The translations under genes and the position numbers were made by a program. From assembly GCA_965220425.1 (NCBI GenBank), contig OZ244830.1, positions 1,922,001 to 1,986,000 of the forward strand: DNA of 64,000 bases, in the 5' to 3' direction. This stretch comes from Azophilus sp965220425. GTDB lineage: Bacteria > Pseudomonadota > Gammaproteobacteria > Pseudomonadales > Azotimanducaceae. Positions 19,383-27,987 of the stretch are shown piece after piece. The notes under the pieces were generated by a model, which searched no databases, was not told the DNA's origin, and was given only the letters and a program-made list of their open reading frames with translations. How positions within the stretch are numbered: position 1 is the first letter of the stretch; every line of letters begins with the position of its first letter.

Positions 19383-19903
19383 TCTGAATCGCCTGCCTCT
19401 TCGCAGTGAAACGCCACCCGCGCTTGCCCCTCGCTTGCTTGCGGGCGGTGTTGACGCAGAACGGGAAGCGCTCACATCTCAAAACACCTACACGCGAGTT
19501 CGAGGAATTGGCATTCGAAAGACTACCCGCACCTATGACTTGAATTCGAGGCTTGGCATACAATTCGCGGGTCGCCCGCTGGTGGCATTCCGTCTTTGTC
19601 GATCGAAATTGGTCGTAACAAAGTCGCTTTATATGCACCATAGAGCCAAAGCCAACCGTATGCAGCAGGACCCTAACGAAACAGCTTCCGGTAAACCCGG
19701 AGCGATTCAATGTCAGGCCCTGACAGTGCTGGCAAGACGACTCAACTGAAGCGCTGGCAAGATGTGAAGCGGGTGTAATGTCGGACCCGGCCTTTCCTTT
19801 AACATCAATAGGATATGGCGCCAACGGGCGTACAACGCGTATGCCGTTCAAAAGACCTTCATAGTCGGTGACCAGTGAGTCGCTCGCATTGAACTCGATT
19901 GAC
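19383..19903. other. About 520 bp without a supported gene
   Basis: Open frames on both strands here have no recognisable motif or good start. Composition is lower in GC around 19500-19700 than in the flanking genes. I see no clear repeat or RNA. Confidence 0.4.
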
Positions 19904-20215
19904 TTAAGTTTCCCCTTCCTCCGGAAGCATCAGCAACCGCTCGCTCCGCCACACGCGAACGACCCGCACGAGGTTCGGCTCGTTTCGGTAGACGATGCGA
20001 AATGGTGGTTGAATGAGCTCGCGCAGAAACGGTTGGCCGAATTCAGGGACGATACGCCCCATTGCGGGGTGGTCGGCCAAGACTTCGATTCGGGTGATGA
20101 TCTGTCGGATCAGTCGATCGCCGACATCGGGTACGCCTTGATCGGCATACCAATCGCCGATGGCTTCGAGATCCGTAATCGCCGACTCAGCAAAACGGAT
20201 GGAAACCTTGGGCAT
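19904..20215 (-). CDS. RelE/ParE-family toxin
   Basis: 103 codons. The pattern IRFAESAITDLEAIGDWYAD ... VPEFGQPFLRELIQPPFRIV ... VRVVRVWRSERLL is that of ParE/RelE toxins. ParE members poison DNA gyrase, RelE members cleave mRNA; this one looks ParE-like. It starts four bases after the antitoxin stop on the same strand, so the two form an antitoxin-toxin operon. Confidence 0.88.
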   Translation of the reverse strand: MPKVSIRFAESAITDLEAIGDWYADQGVPDVGDRLIRQIITRIEVLADHPAMGRIVPEFGQPFLRELIQPPFRIVYRNEPNLVRVVRVWRSERLLMLPEEGET

Positions 20216-20219
20216 TCCG

Positions 20220-20489
20220 TCAGTCCAGGCCCAGGCGCGCTTTGACCTCCTCCAGGGATGACTCTCGCCCTGACTCGAGGTCCGCCAGTCCGGCGATAAC
20301 CGATCGCATGAACGACCGTTCCTCTTCTGCGGTCTCGTAGTCGCTGACGGACTGTACGACAGCGACGCCGCGACCGCGTCTGGTAAGTAGAACGGGACGG
20401 TGCGCGGTTGCCACGTGCTCGACCACGCGGCCTGGGTTCAGTTTCAGGTCCGTGATGGGAACTACGTCCTCCGAAAATTTCGTTCCCAT
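20220..20489 (-). CDS. Phd/YefM-family antitoxin
   Basis: 89 codons. The N-terminus (VVPITDLKLNPGRVVEHVAT, then RPVLLTRRGRGVAVVQSVSD) is the DNA-binding fold of Phd/YefM antitoxins. The C-terminal tail is charged and presumably binds the ParE-like toxin encoded just downstream. A short inverted repeat CCTGT/ACAGG lies upstream at 20531-20542 and could be the operator. Confidence 0.88.
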   Translation of the reverse strand: MGTKFSEDVVPITDLKLNPGRVVEHVATAHRPVLLTRRGRGVAVVQSVSDYETAEEERSFMRSVIAGLADLESGRESSLEEVKARLGLD

Positions 20490-20696
20490 AGATGAATCTC
20501 AATTGGCTATTGAATGACCTGATAATAGCACCTGTAAACAGGCCAAACTACGTTGGCACTACGCGATCCGCAGCTGATCATGTTCCTGCGCCTTGTGGTG
20601 TTCTTTTCGGTCGCGGCAGCATCGCGAGTTCGGTCTTCAGCGAGACACGCGGCCTTGCGGTTGCTGCGGCCTTTCGAGCGGGAAGCGGCGGCATGT

Positions 20697-21557
20697 TCAC
20701 CATTCGATGCCGAACCGTGTCTTCATCGCCGCGGTGCGTGCCCAAGGGTCGCCGGGGAGTCGGTCAATGAGGTCCGTGAAGACTCGCCTAAAGGACTCGG
20801 CCTGCATTGCTGCGGTCTGCGCAGCAGCCCGGTCAGCTCGCAGCAACGGGCGCACGTCGAGCCAGAGCCGCGGGTGAGCCAGTTTCGCGAACATGCGCTC
20901 TTGCGCCTGGGCGCGGGAGATGGGGAGGCCGGATGAATCCATGTAGTAGCGAAATATCTCGACCACGCGATCGACGTCCAGATTGAGGGTAGCCAAACCC
21001 TCCGCCAGATCGTATAAGTCGCGACCCTTGTTCCTCTGCAGCAACGCCCTGAGTTTCGTTGCCAACATCTCCTCGGGCGAGAAGGTAGGAATGTCGGCTT
21101 GGCCGGCGAACCATGGGTTCGCTACTTCGAAGCGCCTTGCGACGGGCGGGTCGAAGGCTTCGATTTCGCGGGTGTTGATCTCGATTTTCACGCGTATCGG
21201 CACGCCGCTTCCGTCTTCGGGGTCGGCGCGGAATCGCAGCTTCGGAGCCACCGGGCTCTGGGCGAACTGCGCCGCCCCGAGCCACGGCTCGAGCATGGCC
21301 CTGAGGCGGTCGATGATGGGACCGATCGGTCCCTTTGAAGTGCGCACCAGGTCGATGTCCTCCGAATAGCGCAATGGGGTGGGCAAGTGCAGCTTGTTCA
21401 GAGCTGTGCCCCCACGGAACCGAAGTGCGTCTCGCAGGCCGGGGTCGCTGAACATCTCGACCAGCGAACGGCTTATGATCAAGTCCTGCTCGACCTGCCG
21501 GGGTTCCACCCAGGGGACTACATTGGCCCAGGCGACGATGTTCTGAGACGGGATCAC
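20697..21557 (-). CDS. abiEii: AbiEii/AbiGii-family nucleotidyltransferase toxin
   Basis: 286 codons. The nucleotidyltransferase signature is visible as FRGGTALNKLHLPTPLRYSE then DIDLV (GG/S...DxD), followed by PTFSPEEMLATKLRALLQRN and KGRDLYDL, typical of AbiEii. AbiEii toxins transfer nucleotides and block growth in a type IV toxin-antitoxin system that can give phage abortive infection. The start overlaps the abiEi stop by four bases. It is full length with key residues present. Confidence 0.9.
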   Translation of the reverse strand: MIPSQNIVAWANVVPWVEPRQVEQDLIISRSLVEMFSDPGLRDALRFRGGTALNKLHLPTPLRYSEDIDLVRTSKGPIGPIIDRLRAMLEPWLGAAQFAQSPVAPKLRFRADPEDGSGVPIRVKIEINTREIEAFDPPVARRFEVANPWFAGQADIPTFSPEEMLATKLRALLQRNKGRDLYDLAEGLATLNLDVDRVVEIFRYYMDSSGLPISRAQAQERMFAKLAHPRLWLDVRPLLRADRAAAQTAAMQAESFRRVFTDLIDRLPGDPWARTAAMKTRFGIEW

Positions 21558-22375
21558 AGATCAGGTTCAGGAGGACGGTGCGCGACGATACGCCACTTGG
21601 CATCGTGTAGCAGCGGGTCGGGCGTCAGATCCGGGTCGCGGGCCGCTCGCTCGAGTTCTGTCCAACGCAGGGGTGCCTTCGACTGCAGGGCGTCTAGCAT
21701 GGGTTCCGCCAATCGATCCGCGCCGACCCAGTCCAGCAGATAGCCAAGCCGTTGAACCACTGACCGCTCTACCCGGGTCGACAGCGACGCGAGGTCGTCG
21801 GGTTCTATCGCTGGGGCAAGTTCGGCGAGGACGGTGGCGACGCTGTCGATCCCGCCGGACGCCTGCGGATAGCGGAGGAGGTCGAGGGCGGTCAACGCCG
21901 GCGATGAGATCTTCATCGTTCCCGTGTCGGTCTTGCGGTCCTCGACTCCTGCAAGCGGGGCGTCCATTGCCCTGTGGAAGTAGAATACGATGAGATTGCG
22001 CCCCGCGCGGATCTCCGATAGTCGTTTCCCGCACACGACCTGAAACTGCATGACGGCCTGATGCGTGGCGCCGTGCAACTCGGCAGCCTTCAGCAAGGCA
22101 ACGTAGTAGGCTTCGTCCTCCCAACGCATCAGGGCGTCGATGAACCAAGTGGGCGGGGGGGCGCCCCAGCCGGCGTACTGCGGCGGGACGACGACGTAGA
22201 ATCCCTGGCGCGGCCTCAAGAGCTTTCGAGACCGTTGCAGGCGCTCCGCGGCGTCCAGAAAGGATCGGTGCCCGACGCCAAGTTCGTCTTCGGCCTCCAC
22301 AGCGGTGAACACCGACCGGCCTACGGAAAGGAGCTGGTCGATGTAGCTGGACAAGGCCTGTCGACTACGAACCAT
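21554..22375 (-). CDS. abiEi: AbiEi-family antitoxin/transcriptional regulator
   Basis: 273 codons. The N-terminal winged helix (residues about 1-70, VGRSVFTAVEAEDELGVGHR) is followed by the AbiEi antitoxin domain (LRPRQGFYVVVPPQYAGWGA, then PPPTWFIDALM; later ISSPALTALDLLRYP). AbiEi represses its own operon and counteracts AbiEii. The abiEii start overlaps its stop by ATGA. The promoter sits almost on the start codon. Confidence 0.9.
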   Translation of the reverse strand: MVRSRQALSSYIDQLLSVGRSVFTAVEAEDELGVGHRSFLDAAERLQRSRKLLRPRQGFYVVVPPQYAGWGAPPPTWFIDALMRWEDEAYYVALLKAAELHGATHQAVMQFQVVCGKRLSEIRAGRNLIVFYFHRAMDAPLAGVEDRKTDTGTMKISSPALTALDLLRYPQASGGIDSVATVLAELAPAIEPDDLASLSTRVERSVVQRLGYLLDWVGADRLAEPMLDALQSKAPLRWTELERAARDPDLTPDPLLHDAKWRIVAHRPPEPDL

Positions 22376-22415
22376 GCCCTATTATCCGCCTTTTACGCGG
22401 AAATATGAACATGTT
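22375..22415 (-). promoter_or_regulatory. Promoter of abiEi-abiEii, apparently leaderless
   Basis: On the minus strand TTCATA and GATAAT (22386-22381) are separated by 17 bases, a good sigma70 pair. The -10 ends five bases before the ATG at 22375, so the transcript would begin at or very near the start codon. Inverted repeats TCCGC/GCGGA inside the spacer and the palindrome AACATGTT (22408-22415) are candidate AbiEi sites. Confidence 0.55.
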
Positions 22416-22696
22416 TGGATAACTCGAAAGCAGTATGGGGGCTGCCGCGGGGGAATTCCAGAGATGGGAGGAGGCCAGAATCTCAGTTACATGACCTGAA
22501 GGCGCTTGCCGCCTTTTGGGTGTGCGAACCACGGCGTTGGGGAAGGGTGATTGACTAACATGCGTTGCCGGAGTGCGTCGGGCTAGTCGCGGAACGGGGC
22601 TGGAGCCGCGGAAGTCAGGTACGCCTGCGCGTGATTGGGCCAGATGGAATGAACGTACTGACCGGGCCTTGCTGATTCGCAATAATGCACCGACGT

Positions 22697-23200
22697 TCAT
22701 GCTGCTGCACCGGGATTATGAGTTCGCGTGCGAAAAAGGTCCATCGTGTGGAGCCCGGAGTCTGGTCGCAAGGAGAGCTCAATGGAGGGCGTGCGACCGA
22801 AAGGAGCAGGCCTCCACAATCGTTTCAGGGAGCGAATCTGGTCAGGAAGGTCAATGACTTCCTTGAAATGTTCGTAGCTGCCACCACGCGGCAGGATCAC
22901 GCCTATCGCGCCCATCTTGACAATCCAGCAGTGCGGCTGGGCTGAATCCTGGATGGCTATGGCGTCTTGCGGCATAGGGTACGGGGAGAAGTCGCAGAGG
23001 AGGGAGGGCACGAGGTCTCGATCAGGATGGGCGATCTGATCTCGTATTGACCTAGTCGCATCGCTTTCGGCGTAGCGATAACCGCTGGGGCCCAAAAGCG
23101 AGAACACAAGAAGGTAGGCTGTGTGTTTGGTTCCAAAGATGTCGAGTTCGACTTCGGTACCACGGCCGGCCTTGCGATCCGTCGCCGCCTTGGTGACCAT
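22697..23200 (-). CDS. Hypothetical protein, doubtful
   Basis: 167-codon frame with no motif I recognise. The middle (LLVFSLLGPSGYRYAESDAT, then PHCWIVKMGAIGVILPRGGS) has ordinary protein composition. It has no partner gene next to it. Flanking sequence includes an IS21-like end just upstream, so it may be an orphan or decayed gene. Confidence 0.3.
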   Translation of the reverse strand: MVTKAATDRKAGRGTEVELDIFGTKHTAYLLVFSLLGPSGYRYAESDATRSIRDQIAHPDRDLVPSLLCDFSPYPMPQDAIAIQDSAQPHCWIVKMGAIGVILPRGGSYEHFKEVIDLPDQIRSLKRLWRPAPFGRTPSIELSLRPDSGLHTMDLFRTRTHNPGAAA

Positions 23201-23254
23201 CGCGACTGTTTGATCGATCTTGCGGCTAGCGGCTGCGTTGCAGTCTCTGCAGGT

Positions 23255-23335
23255 CAGACTGTGAATCGGCGTCGAACTTTGACCCCTCTTGTACCTTTAA
23301 GATCAATTAGTTAACGCGCCGATCGGCGTCCAATC
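23255..23335. repeat. Solo IS21-type terminal sequence
   Basis: The string TGTGAATCGGCGTCGAACTT followed by TGACCCCTCTTGT and a GTTAAC/CGCCGATC tail resembles the inverse complement of 50873-50952 and the repeats at 58096-58145. No transposase is adjacent. It looks like a leftover IS end. Confidence 0.45.
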
Positions 23336-23619
23336 CCCGCGCCGATACACAGTATGCCGACATCCGGTTCAAACGGGGCGTTGAGGGACATCAAAGCCAT
23401 GTGGCTTTCCGGCATTTCGGGGCAGTCGACCCTACCTTGGCGCCGGCGTGGCGTCACCCGCGTCCGGGGTCAGCGCCGACTCTCCGACTGGTCACACCAC
23501 TGGGCAGGTGTCGCAAGCGCTGGGCGGCCGCGAGCGTTGCGGCCAAGGGTAGGCTCTGGTGCGGGGTTGGTCATGGCGAACGAAGTTGAGCGCGTCTTGC
23601 GCGGGCTACGGGCGTAGTT

Positions 23620-23636
23620 TGGTAATATGCGCGCAT
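23620..23636 (+). promoter_or_regulatory. Extended -10 promoter and palindrome at the MNT gene start
   Basis: TGG-TAATAT (TG at 23620, hexamer 23623-23628) is an extended -10 six bases before the ATG at 23635, predicting a leaderless mRNA. The perfect palindrome ATGCGCGCAT (23627-23636) overlaps both the -10 and the start codon and could be an operator. Confidence 0.5.
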
Positions 23637-23964
23637 GGCCTTGGTAACTCTCAAAGAACGCAATGCGATTGCCGTGAAAAAACGCGCAGACGCGCTGTCG
23701 CGCGTCCAGGTTCTTCTTGCCGATGTGGCGCGAGAGCATGGCGGCCGGTTCTTGTTGTTCGGGTCCGCAGCCCGGGGGGATGTCCGCAGGGACAGCGACA
23801 TCGACCTCATCTCGGACTTCCCGATAGACGTCGAGCGCAAGGCGATTCTCGCAGCCGAGCGCGTATGCGCCCGGGCCAATGTGCCCTGTGACATCGTCGA
23901 AAAGCGGACGTGCTCGGACAGGTTCTGGGCCATCGTTTCACTGGACCTCAAGGCAATCCCGTGA
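23635..23964 (+). CDS. MNT-domain nucleotidyltransferase, antitoxin of a HEPN/MNT pair
   Basis: 109 codons. The minimal nucleotidyltransferase signature GSxxxGxxxxxSDxD is present as LLFGSAARGDVRRDSDIDLI. Such proteins neutralise HEPN RNase partners, in studied cases by adding AMP to them. The stop overlaps the next start by GTGA, giving translational coupling with the downstream HEPN gene. Confidence 0.88.
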   Translation: MALVTLKERNAIAVKKRADALSRVQVLLADVAREHGGRFLLFGSAARGDVRRDSDIDLISDFPIDVERKAILAAERVCARANVPCDIVEKRTCSDRFWAIVSLDLKAIP

Positions 23965-24476
23965 CACCACCCTCCAACGGTCCGTGGGTATTGGTCGACA
24001 TCGATTTTCAAGACGCTTGCGAGCATTTCGATAATTCGCTCGTGATCTTCACCAGAGGGGGCTTCGAGAAGCCGGGCATCGATGGCTATGCGGCCACAAT
24101 GGCGCTGATGCACTCGATGCAATGCGGATATACGTCCCTTGAGAACGGTCTCGTCAAACTCTTGCGTTTGTTGGGCGAACCATTCATTCAAGAGGGCCAA
24201 TGGCACCACGACCTGATCGTGCAATGTGGCGCGGACACCGCTGATCGTGTGGCCATCCTGGAAAAAGACCTCGTCGAACACGCGCAAACGACCCGGGCGT
24301 TTCGCAACGTGGCCACGCGGCGATATCACCAACACTTCGATCCCGGGCTTGCACAGGGCGCTGTCCGTGCGGGCGCGATCCTGTCGAGTCGATTACCTGC
24401 CTGCCTGAAGGCGTTCAAGCAAGAAATCGACCCTCCGGATCAAGCGAACGACGGCGGGGGCGGCGGCCGTCTGTAG
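23961..24476 (+). CDS. HEPN-domain toxin partner of MNT protein
   Basis: GTG at 23961 overlaps the MNT stop, giving 171 codons. It is helical, with DFQDACEHFDNSLVIFTRGG at the N-terminus and a C-terminal Rx4H motif (RRYHQH) following FRNVAT, as expected for HEPN ribonucleases. The length is somewhat greater than a minimal HepT, with a low-complexity DGGGGG tail. A toxin role is inferred from the pairing with the MNT gene. Confidence 0.75.
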   Translation: MTPPSNGPWVLVDIDFQDACEHFDNSLVIFTRGGFEKPGIDGYAATMALMHSMQCGYTSLENGLVKLLRLLGEPFIQEGQWHHDLIVQCGADTADRVAILEKDLVEHAQTTRAFRNVATRRYHQHFDPGLAQGAVRAGAILSSRLPACLKAFKQEIDPPDQANDGGGGGRL

Positions 24477-24733
24477 GCCGATCGGCCGTTCCGAGGCCCG
24501 AGATCGCCGCTTTTCCTGTCAGCCAGGCGCTCGGTCACGGCGCTGGCCCTATGTTGGCAGGTTCCCGAGCATTTGCGCAATTGCCCGGTTCACCAAGTCG
24601 GACGCTTCGTCTCGGTCCGCCGCGAGACCCGCATCCTTCTCGCAACGCTTTTCCTCCTGCTACCAACGGCGTGAAGTTGCATTAGATCCACCGGTTTGAA
24701 GTTGTAGGCTTTCGGGGCGGCTATCGACGGTGG

Positions 24734-25495
24734 TCACGATTCGGGGTTGGCGTCTTTCATCCTGAAGCTCTTGCCCTCAAGGACGACTGTTTCCGCATGG
24801 TGGAGCAGGCGGTCGAGTACGGCGGAAGTCAGCGTCGCATCGTTGTTGAAGATTGCGGGCCATTTTCGATAGACGCGATTGGTCGTGATGACGATCGCGC
24901 CGCGCTCGTATCTCTGGCTGACGATCTGGAACAGCAGGTCGGCGCCGGTTTTGTCGATGGGGAGATATCCGAGCTCGTCGAGTACCAGGACGCGGGGTTT
25001 GATATAGCGGTTGAGACCCTGCTTGAGTCGGCCGGCGGCCTGTGCGGCGGCCAGGGTGTTGACCACGTCGACGGCGCTGGCGAACAGCACGGAGTAGCGT
25101 TCTTCGCAGGCGCGCAGGCCGAGGGCGATGGCCAAGTGCGACTTGCCAAGTCCGACGCCACCTATAAACACGACGTTGCTGGCCTGTTCGACGAACCGCA
25201 AGCGGAACAGGTTCATCACCTGTTGCCGATTGATCTTTTTGGGCCAGGTCCAGTCGAACGCATCGAGGGTTTTCTTGACGGGGAAGCGGGCGAGGCGGAT
25301 GCGCCGGGCGATGGCGCGGTCGCGGCGCCGGTCGGCCTCGCCCTCCACCAGTCGGGCGAGCAGGGGCAGGTGGTCCCACTGCTGTTCGGCGGCGGTCTGG
25401 ACGAACTCGGCGTAGTGTTCGCGCACGAAGGCGAGCTGGACGGTGTCGAGGTCGGCGTGGAAGGCGTCGAGGTCGATTTTGGGTGGTCGTTTCAT
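24734..25495 (-). CDS. istB: IS21 helper ATPase IstB
   Basis: 253 codons. AAA+ ATPase with Walker A GGVGLGKSHLAIALGL and Walker B VLVLDELGYLPIDKTGADLL. IstB assists target selection and activates IstA. It overlaps istA by four bases and looks intact. Confidence 0.92.
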   Translation of the reverse strand: MKRPPKIDLDAFHADLDTVQLAFVREHYAEFVQTAAEQQWDHLPLLARLVEGEADRRRDRAIARRIRLARFPVKKTLDAFDWTWPKKINRQQVMNLFRLRFVEQASNVVFIGGVGLGKSHLAIALGLRACEERYSVLFASAVDVVNTLAAAQAAGRLKQGLNRYIKPRVLVLDELGYLPIDKTGADLLFQIVSQRYERGAIVITTNRVYRKWPAIFNNDATLTSAVLDRLLHHAETVVLEGKSFRMKDANPES

Positions 25496-26976
25496 GGTGT
25501 GTTCTCCGGGTCGAGGTGGCGGTCGTAGTCGCCGAGGTCGGGATCGGGGAGGTTCAGTTCCAGGGCATCGCTGGGCCGGGTGAGGTGCAGGGGGCCGGGT
25601 TCGGACCTCAGTCGGACGCGGCTTTCCAACAGATTGGCGATGTATTCGCTGCCCAACGCGCCGAAGTGCAAGGCGTCGGCCAGGGCACGGGCGGTGGGCT
25701 CCTCGCCGTGGATCTCGCTCAAGGCGACGATCTTGCGGATGTGGTGGCCGGCGTTGAGGCGGCGCTGTTGCAGTTCGGCGTAATAGGTCTCGGCGCAGGG
25801 CGCCAGCGTCAGGAAGCGCTGCAGCAGCCGCTGGCGGCGGGCGCCCATGCGTTGGGCCAGCAAGGCCTTGGGATGATCCGGGTTCTCGAAGTCCCGGTGC
25901 CGGTCGTAGCTGCGCGGATGCCGGGCGATGAGCCGGTCCTGGTGGTAGATGCAGATCCGGTCGGGATAGGCTTTCAGCGTCAGGCGTTGGGAGGCGTACT
26001 CGGCGGGCACCGAGTAGCGGTTGGCCTCGAAGGTGACGCGGAAGCGGTTCGAGGCGCGCACCGTATGCACGTTGCCGAAGTCGTGGACTCGCCCCGGCAG
26101 CGGCCGCAGCCGATCCCGTTCCTCCTCGAACCGGTCGACGGGACGGCGCCGCGTCTCGCCGTGTGTGCGTACGTTAGCGACGGTATCGAGCCATTCCCGG
26201 GTGATCGGATTGATGAGGCTGAAGTCGGTGATCTTGAGACCGGCCAGGAGGTTCTTCTTGACGTAGCCCACCCCGGCCTCGACCCGCCCTTTCTCGTGAC
26301 CGGCGCCGACGTTGCAGGGTGCGATCGTAAAGCCGTAGTGGTGGGCGAAGTCGACATAGCGGGGGTTGAACACCGGCGCCTCGCCGCTCAAGCGCCGCAA
26401 CACGGCGGATTTCAGGTTGTCGACCATGATCCTCGCCGGCACCCGCCCGCCGAGCGCCTCGAAGGCGTTCAGGTGGCAGCCGAGGAAGTGTTCGAGCGTC
26501 TGCGAGACGGTGAACTCCACATACATCATGCGGCTGTAGCAGAGCACCAGCACGAAGAAGCTCAACCGCCGGCGCGTGTTGCCGACGTTCACCGATCCGT
26601 AATGGCCCCAGTCCACCTGGGCGCACTCGCCGGGCTCGAAGTGCAGGGTCAGGAAGGCCGGCGCCGTTTTCGGCCGCACCTTCTGCACGTACTCGCGCAC
26701 GATGCTGATGCCGCCCGTGTATCCGTTGTCCCGCAGGCGCTGGAAGATCTGCGTGCCGCTGTACGGGTAGTGCTCGAGCCATTGCCGGATGAGCGGCTTG
26801 TAGGGATCGAGCTTGCTCGGCCGCGGCGCCGTCTGGCGCGGCCGGAAGGTGGGTTCGTCGAGCCAGTAACGGACCGTGCGCGGGTCCAGCGCCAGGCGCT
26901 CGGCGATCTGCGCGAGGTTGAGCGTCTCGGCCTCGTTCAGGTGATGAATGCGGCGGTACGTGGCGTAGTCGATCAT
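25492..26976 (-). CDS. istA: IS21 transposase IstA
   Basis: 494 codons. The N-terminal helix-turn-helix (LAQIAERLALDPRTVRYWLD) is followed by an rve DDE domain with Asp in CAQVDWG, Asp in IMVDNLKSAV and Glu in KGRVEAGVGYVKKNLL. It cuts and joins element ends. Full length and intact by inspection. Confidence 0.93.
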   Translation of the reverse strand: MIDYATYRRIHHLNEAETLNLAQIAERLALDPRTVRYWLDEPTFRPRQTAPRPSKLDPYKPLIRQWLEHYPYSGTQIFQRLRDNGYTGGISIVREYVQKVRPKTAPAFLTLHFEPGECAQVDWGHYGSVNVGNTRRRLSFFVLVLCYSRMMYVEFTVSQTLEHFLGCHLNAFEALGGRVPARIMVDNLKSAVLRRLSGEAPVFNPRYVDFAHHYGFTIAPCNVGAGHEKGRVEAGVGYVKKNLLAGLKITDFSLINPITREWLDTVANVRTHGETRRRPVDRFEEERDRLRPLPGRVHDFGNVHTVRASNRFRVTFEANRYSVPAEYASQRLTLKAYPDRICIYHQDRLIARHPRSYDRHRDFENPDHPKALLAQRMGARRQRLLQRFLTLAPCAETYYAELQQRRLNAGHHIRKIVALSEIHGEEPTARALADALHFGALGSEYIANLLESRVRLRSEPGPLHLTRPSDALELNLPDPDLGDYDRHLDPENTP

Positions 26977-27365
26977 GAGGCCGCCCTCGGATCGCGCAAC
27001 AGATCGGCGAGCCGGCGCGGGCCCTGGTCCCGGCGCATCGTCGCCGGCTCGATCCCAGTCGGCCGATCCAGCGACAGCACCTGGTAGAGCGGCGCCTCAA
27101 AGGCGATCAGGTCGGCGTCGATCAGGACCCCGCGCGCCGCGTCGAGCCGCTCACCCGGCAAGCCGAGACGGGCACACACCGAGGCGTCGCCGTAATAGCT
27201 CAGGCCTTGCGCGTCGGCCACCGTGACCAGAAACAGATACAGCGCCAAGGCCTCGGTCGAACAGCGCTCCAGATGGCGCTCACGGACCAGGCGGTGATCG
27301 AGCCAACTGAACTGGCTCGGCACGGCGCGAAGCCGCTCGGGGCGGAGCAGGCGTTTGTGAACCAT
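26973..27365 (-). CDS. IS21 accessory ORF 2, helical hypothetical
   Basis: 130 codons between the first accessory ORF and istA, overlapping both. The sequence (VPSQFSWLDHRLVRERHLER ... ALALYLFLVTVADAQGLSYY ... ARLGL) looks like a winged-helix or replication-initiator-like fold. Such ORFs recur upstream of istA in some IS21 elements. The function is not known to me. Confidence 0.7.
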   Translation of the reverse strand: MVHKRLLRPERLRAVPSQFSWLDHRLVRERHLERCSTEALALYLFLVTVADAQGLSYYGDASVCARLGLPGERLDAARGVLIDADLIAFEAPLYQVLSLDRPTGIEPATMRRDQGPRRLADLLRDPRAAS

Positions 27366-27825
27366 GGCGGGGCTCTCCTTGGAGGATGTCGAGCGCCAAT
27401 TGTTGAAAACGCCGCCTTGATCGGGCTATGTCCTCTTGTAACGCGGTGCCGGTTAAAGAGGCAATAAGCCCTGTCAGAACAAGGGCTTGGGCGTAGGAGT
27501 CCTCTTGTAACGCCGCCATCGTTAAGGAGCCCGTTTTTTTAGTCCGATCAACGACTTGCGCCGATAAGTCATCTTGTAACGCACGGCGACCCCGCCGTGC
27601 ATAGCCGGGGTTCGCCGCCCGCCACGCCGTCACCCGGGCGACATGCACGGGGCCGCGGAAGTAGTTCCGGTTCTGCGGTTTGGCCAACCAGCGCGCCTGG
27701 CTCGCCATCTTGCTCGCCTTGCGGCAGGCCGGTTCCGAGCAGTACCGCTGGTGCCGCACGTTGCGCGGGTCCGGGCGAAACAATCGCCGGCAGTTCAGAC
27801 AGTTGCGTCGTCTTCGCTTCGTCAT
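27280..27825 (-). CDS. IS21 accessory ORF 1 with Cys motif and internal repeats
   Basis: 181 codons. The N-terminus has a zinc-binding pattern (CLNCRRLFRPDPRNVRHQRY then CSEPACRKASK), and the middle contains three spaced ALQ(E/D)D repeats. The last 85 bases overlap the next ORF. It is known to me only as a recurrent companion of istAB. Confidence 0.65.
   Translation of the reverse strand: MTKRRRRNCLNCRRLFRPDPRNVRHQRYCSEPACRKASKMASQARWLAKPQNRNYFRGPVHVARVTAWRAANPGYARRGRRALQDDLSAQVVDRTKKTGSLTMAALQEDSYAQALVLTGLIASLTGTALQEDIARSRRRFQQLALDILQGEPRHGSQTPAPPRAASRRAEPVQLARSPPGP
27431..27582 (-). repeat. Three direct repeats at exact 69-bp spacing
   Basis: TC(C/A)TCTTGTAACGC occurs at 27431, 27500 and 27569, exactly 69 bp (23 codons) apart, inside the first accessory ORF. 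The repeats encode the recurring ALQ(E/D)D peptide. Confidence 0.75.
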
Positions 27826-27987
27826 CGGCTGGGATCCTCCAGCCGCCGATAATGCGCGTGTCGATGCCGGACCGGGACGTTCGAAGAAGACGCACCGAAG
27901 AAAACGAAGAAACGCTTATTGGAAGCTTTTGGAAGAAGACGCCGCCGCAGAAAACGGCACTTTCACACCGGTGGAATGACTACACTT

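Noticed and set aside
27431..27582. Possible CRISPR array
   Set aside because: Only three 14-bp repeats, at 69-bp spacing, inside an IS coding region, with the spacers coding for protein; no cas genes.
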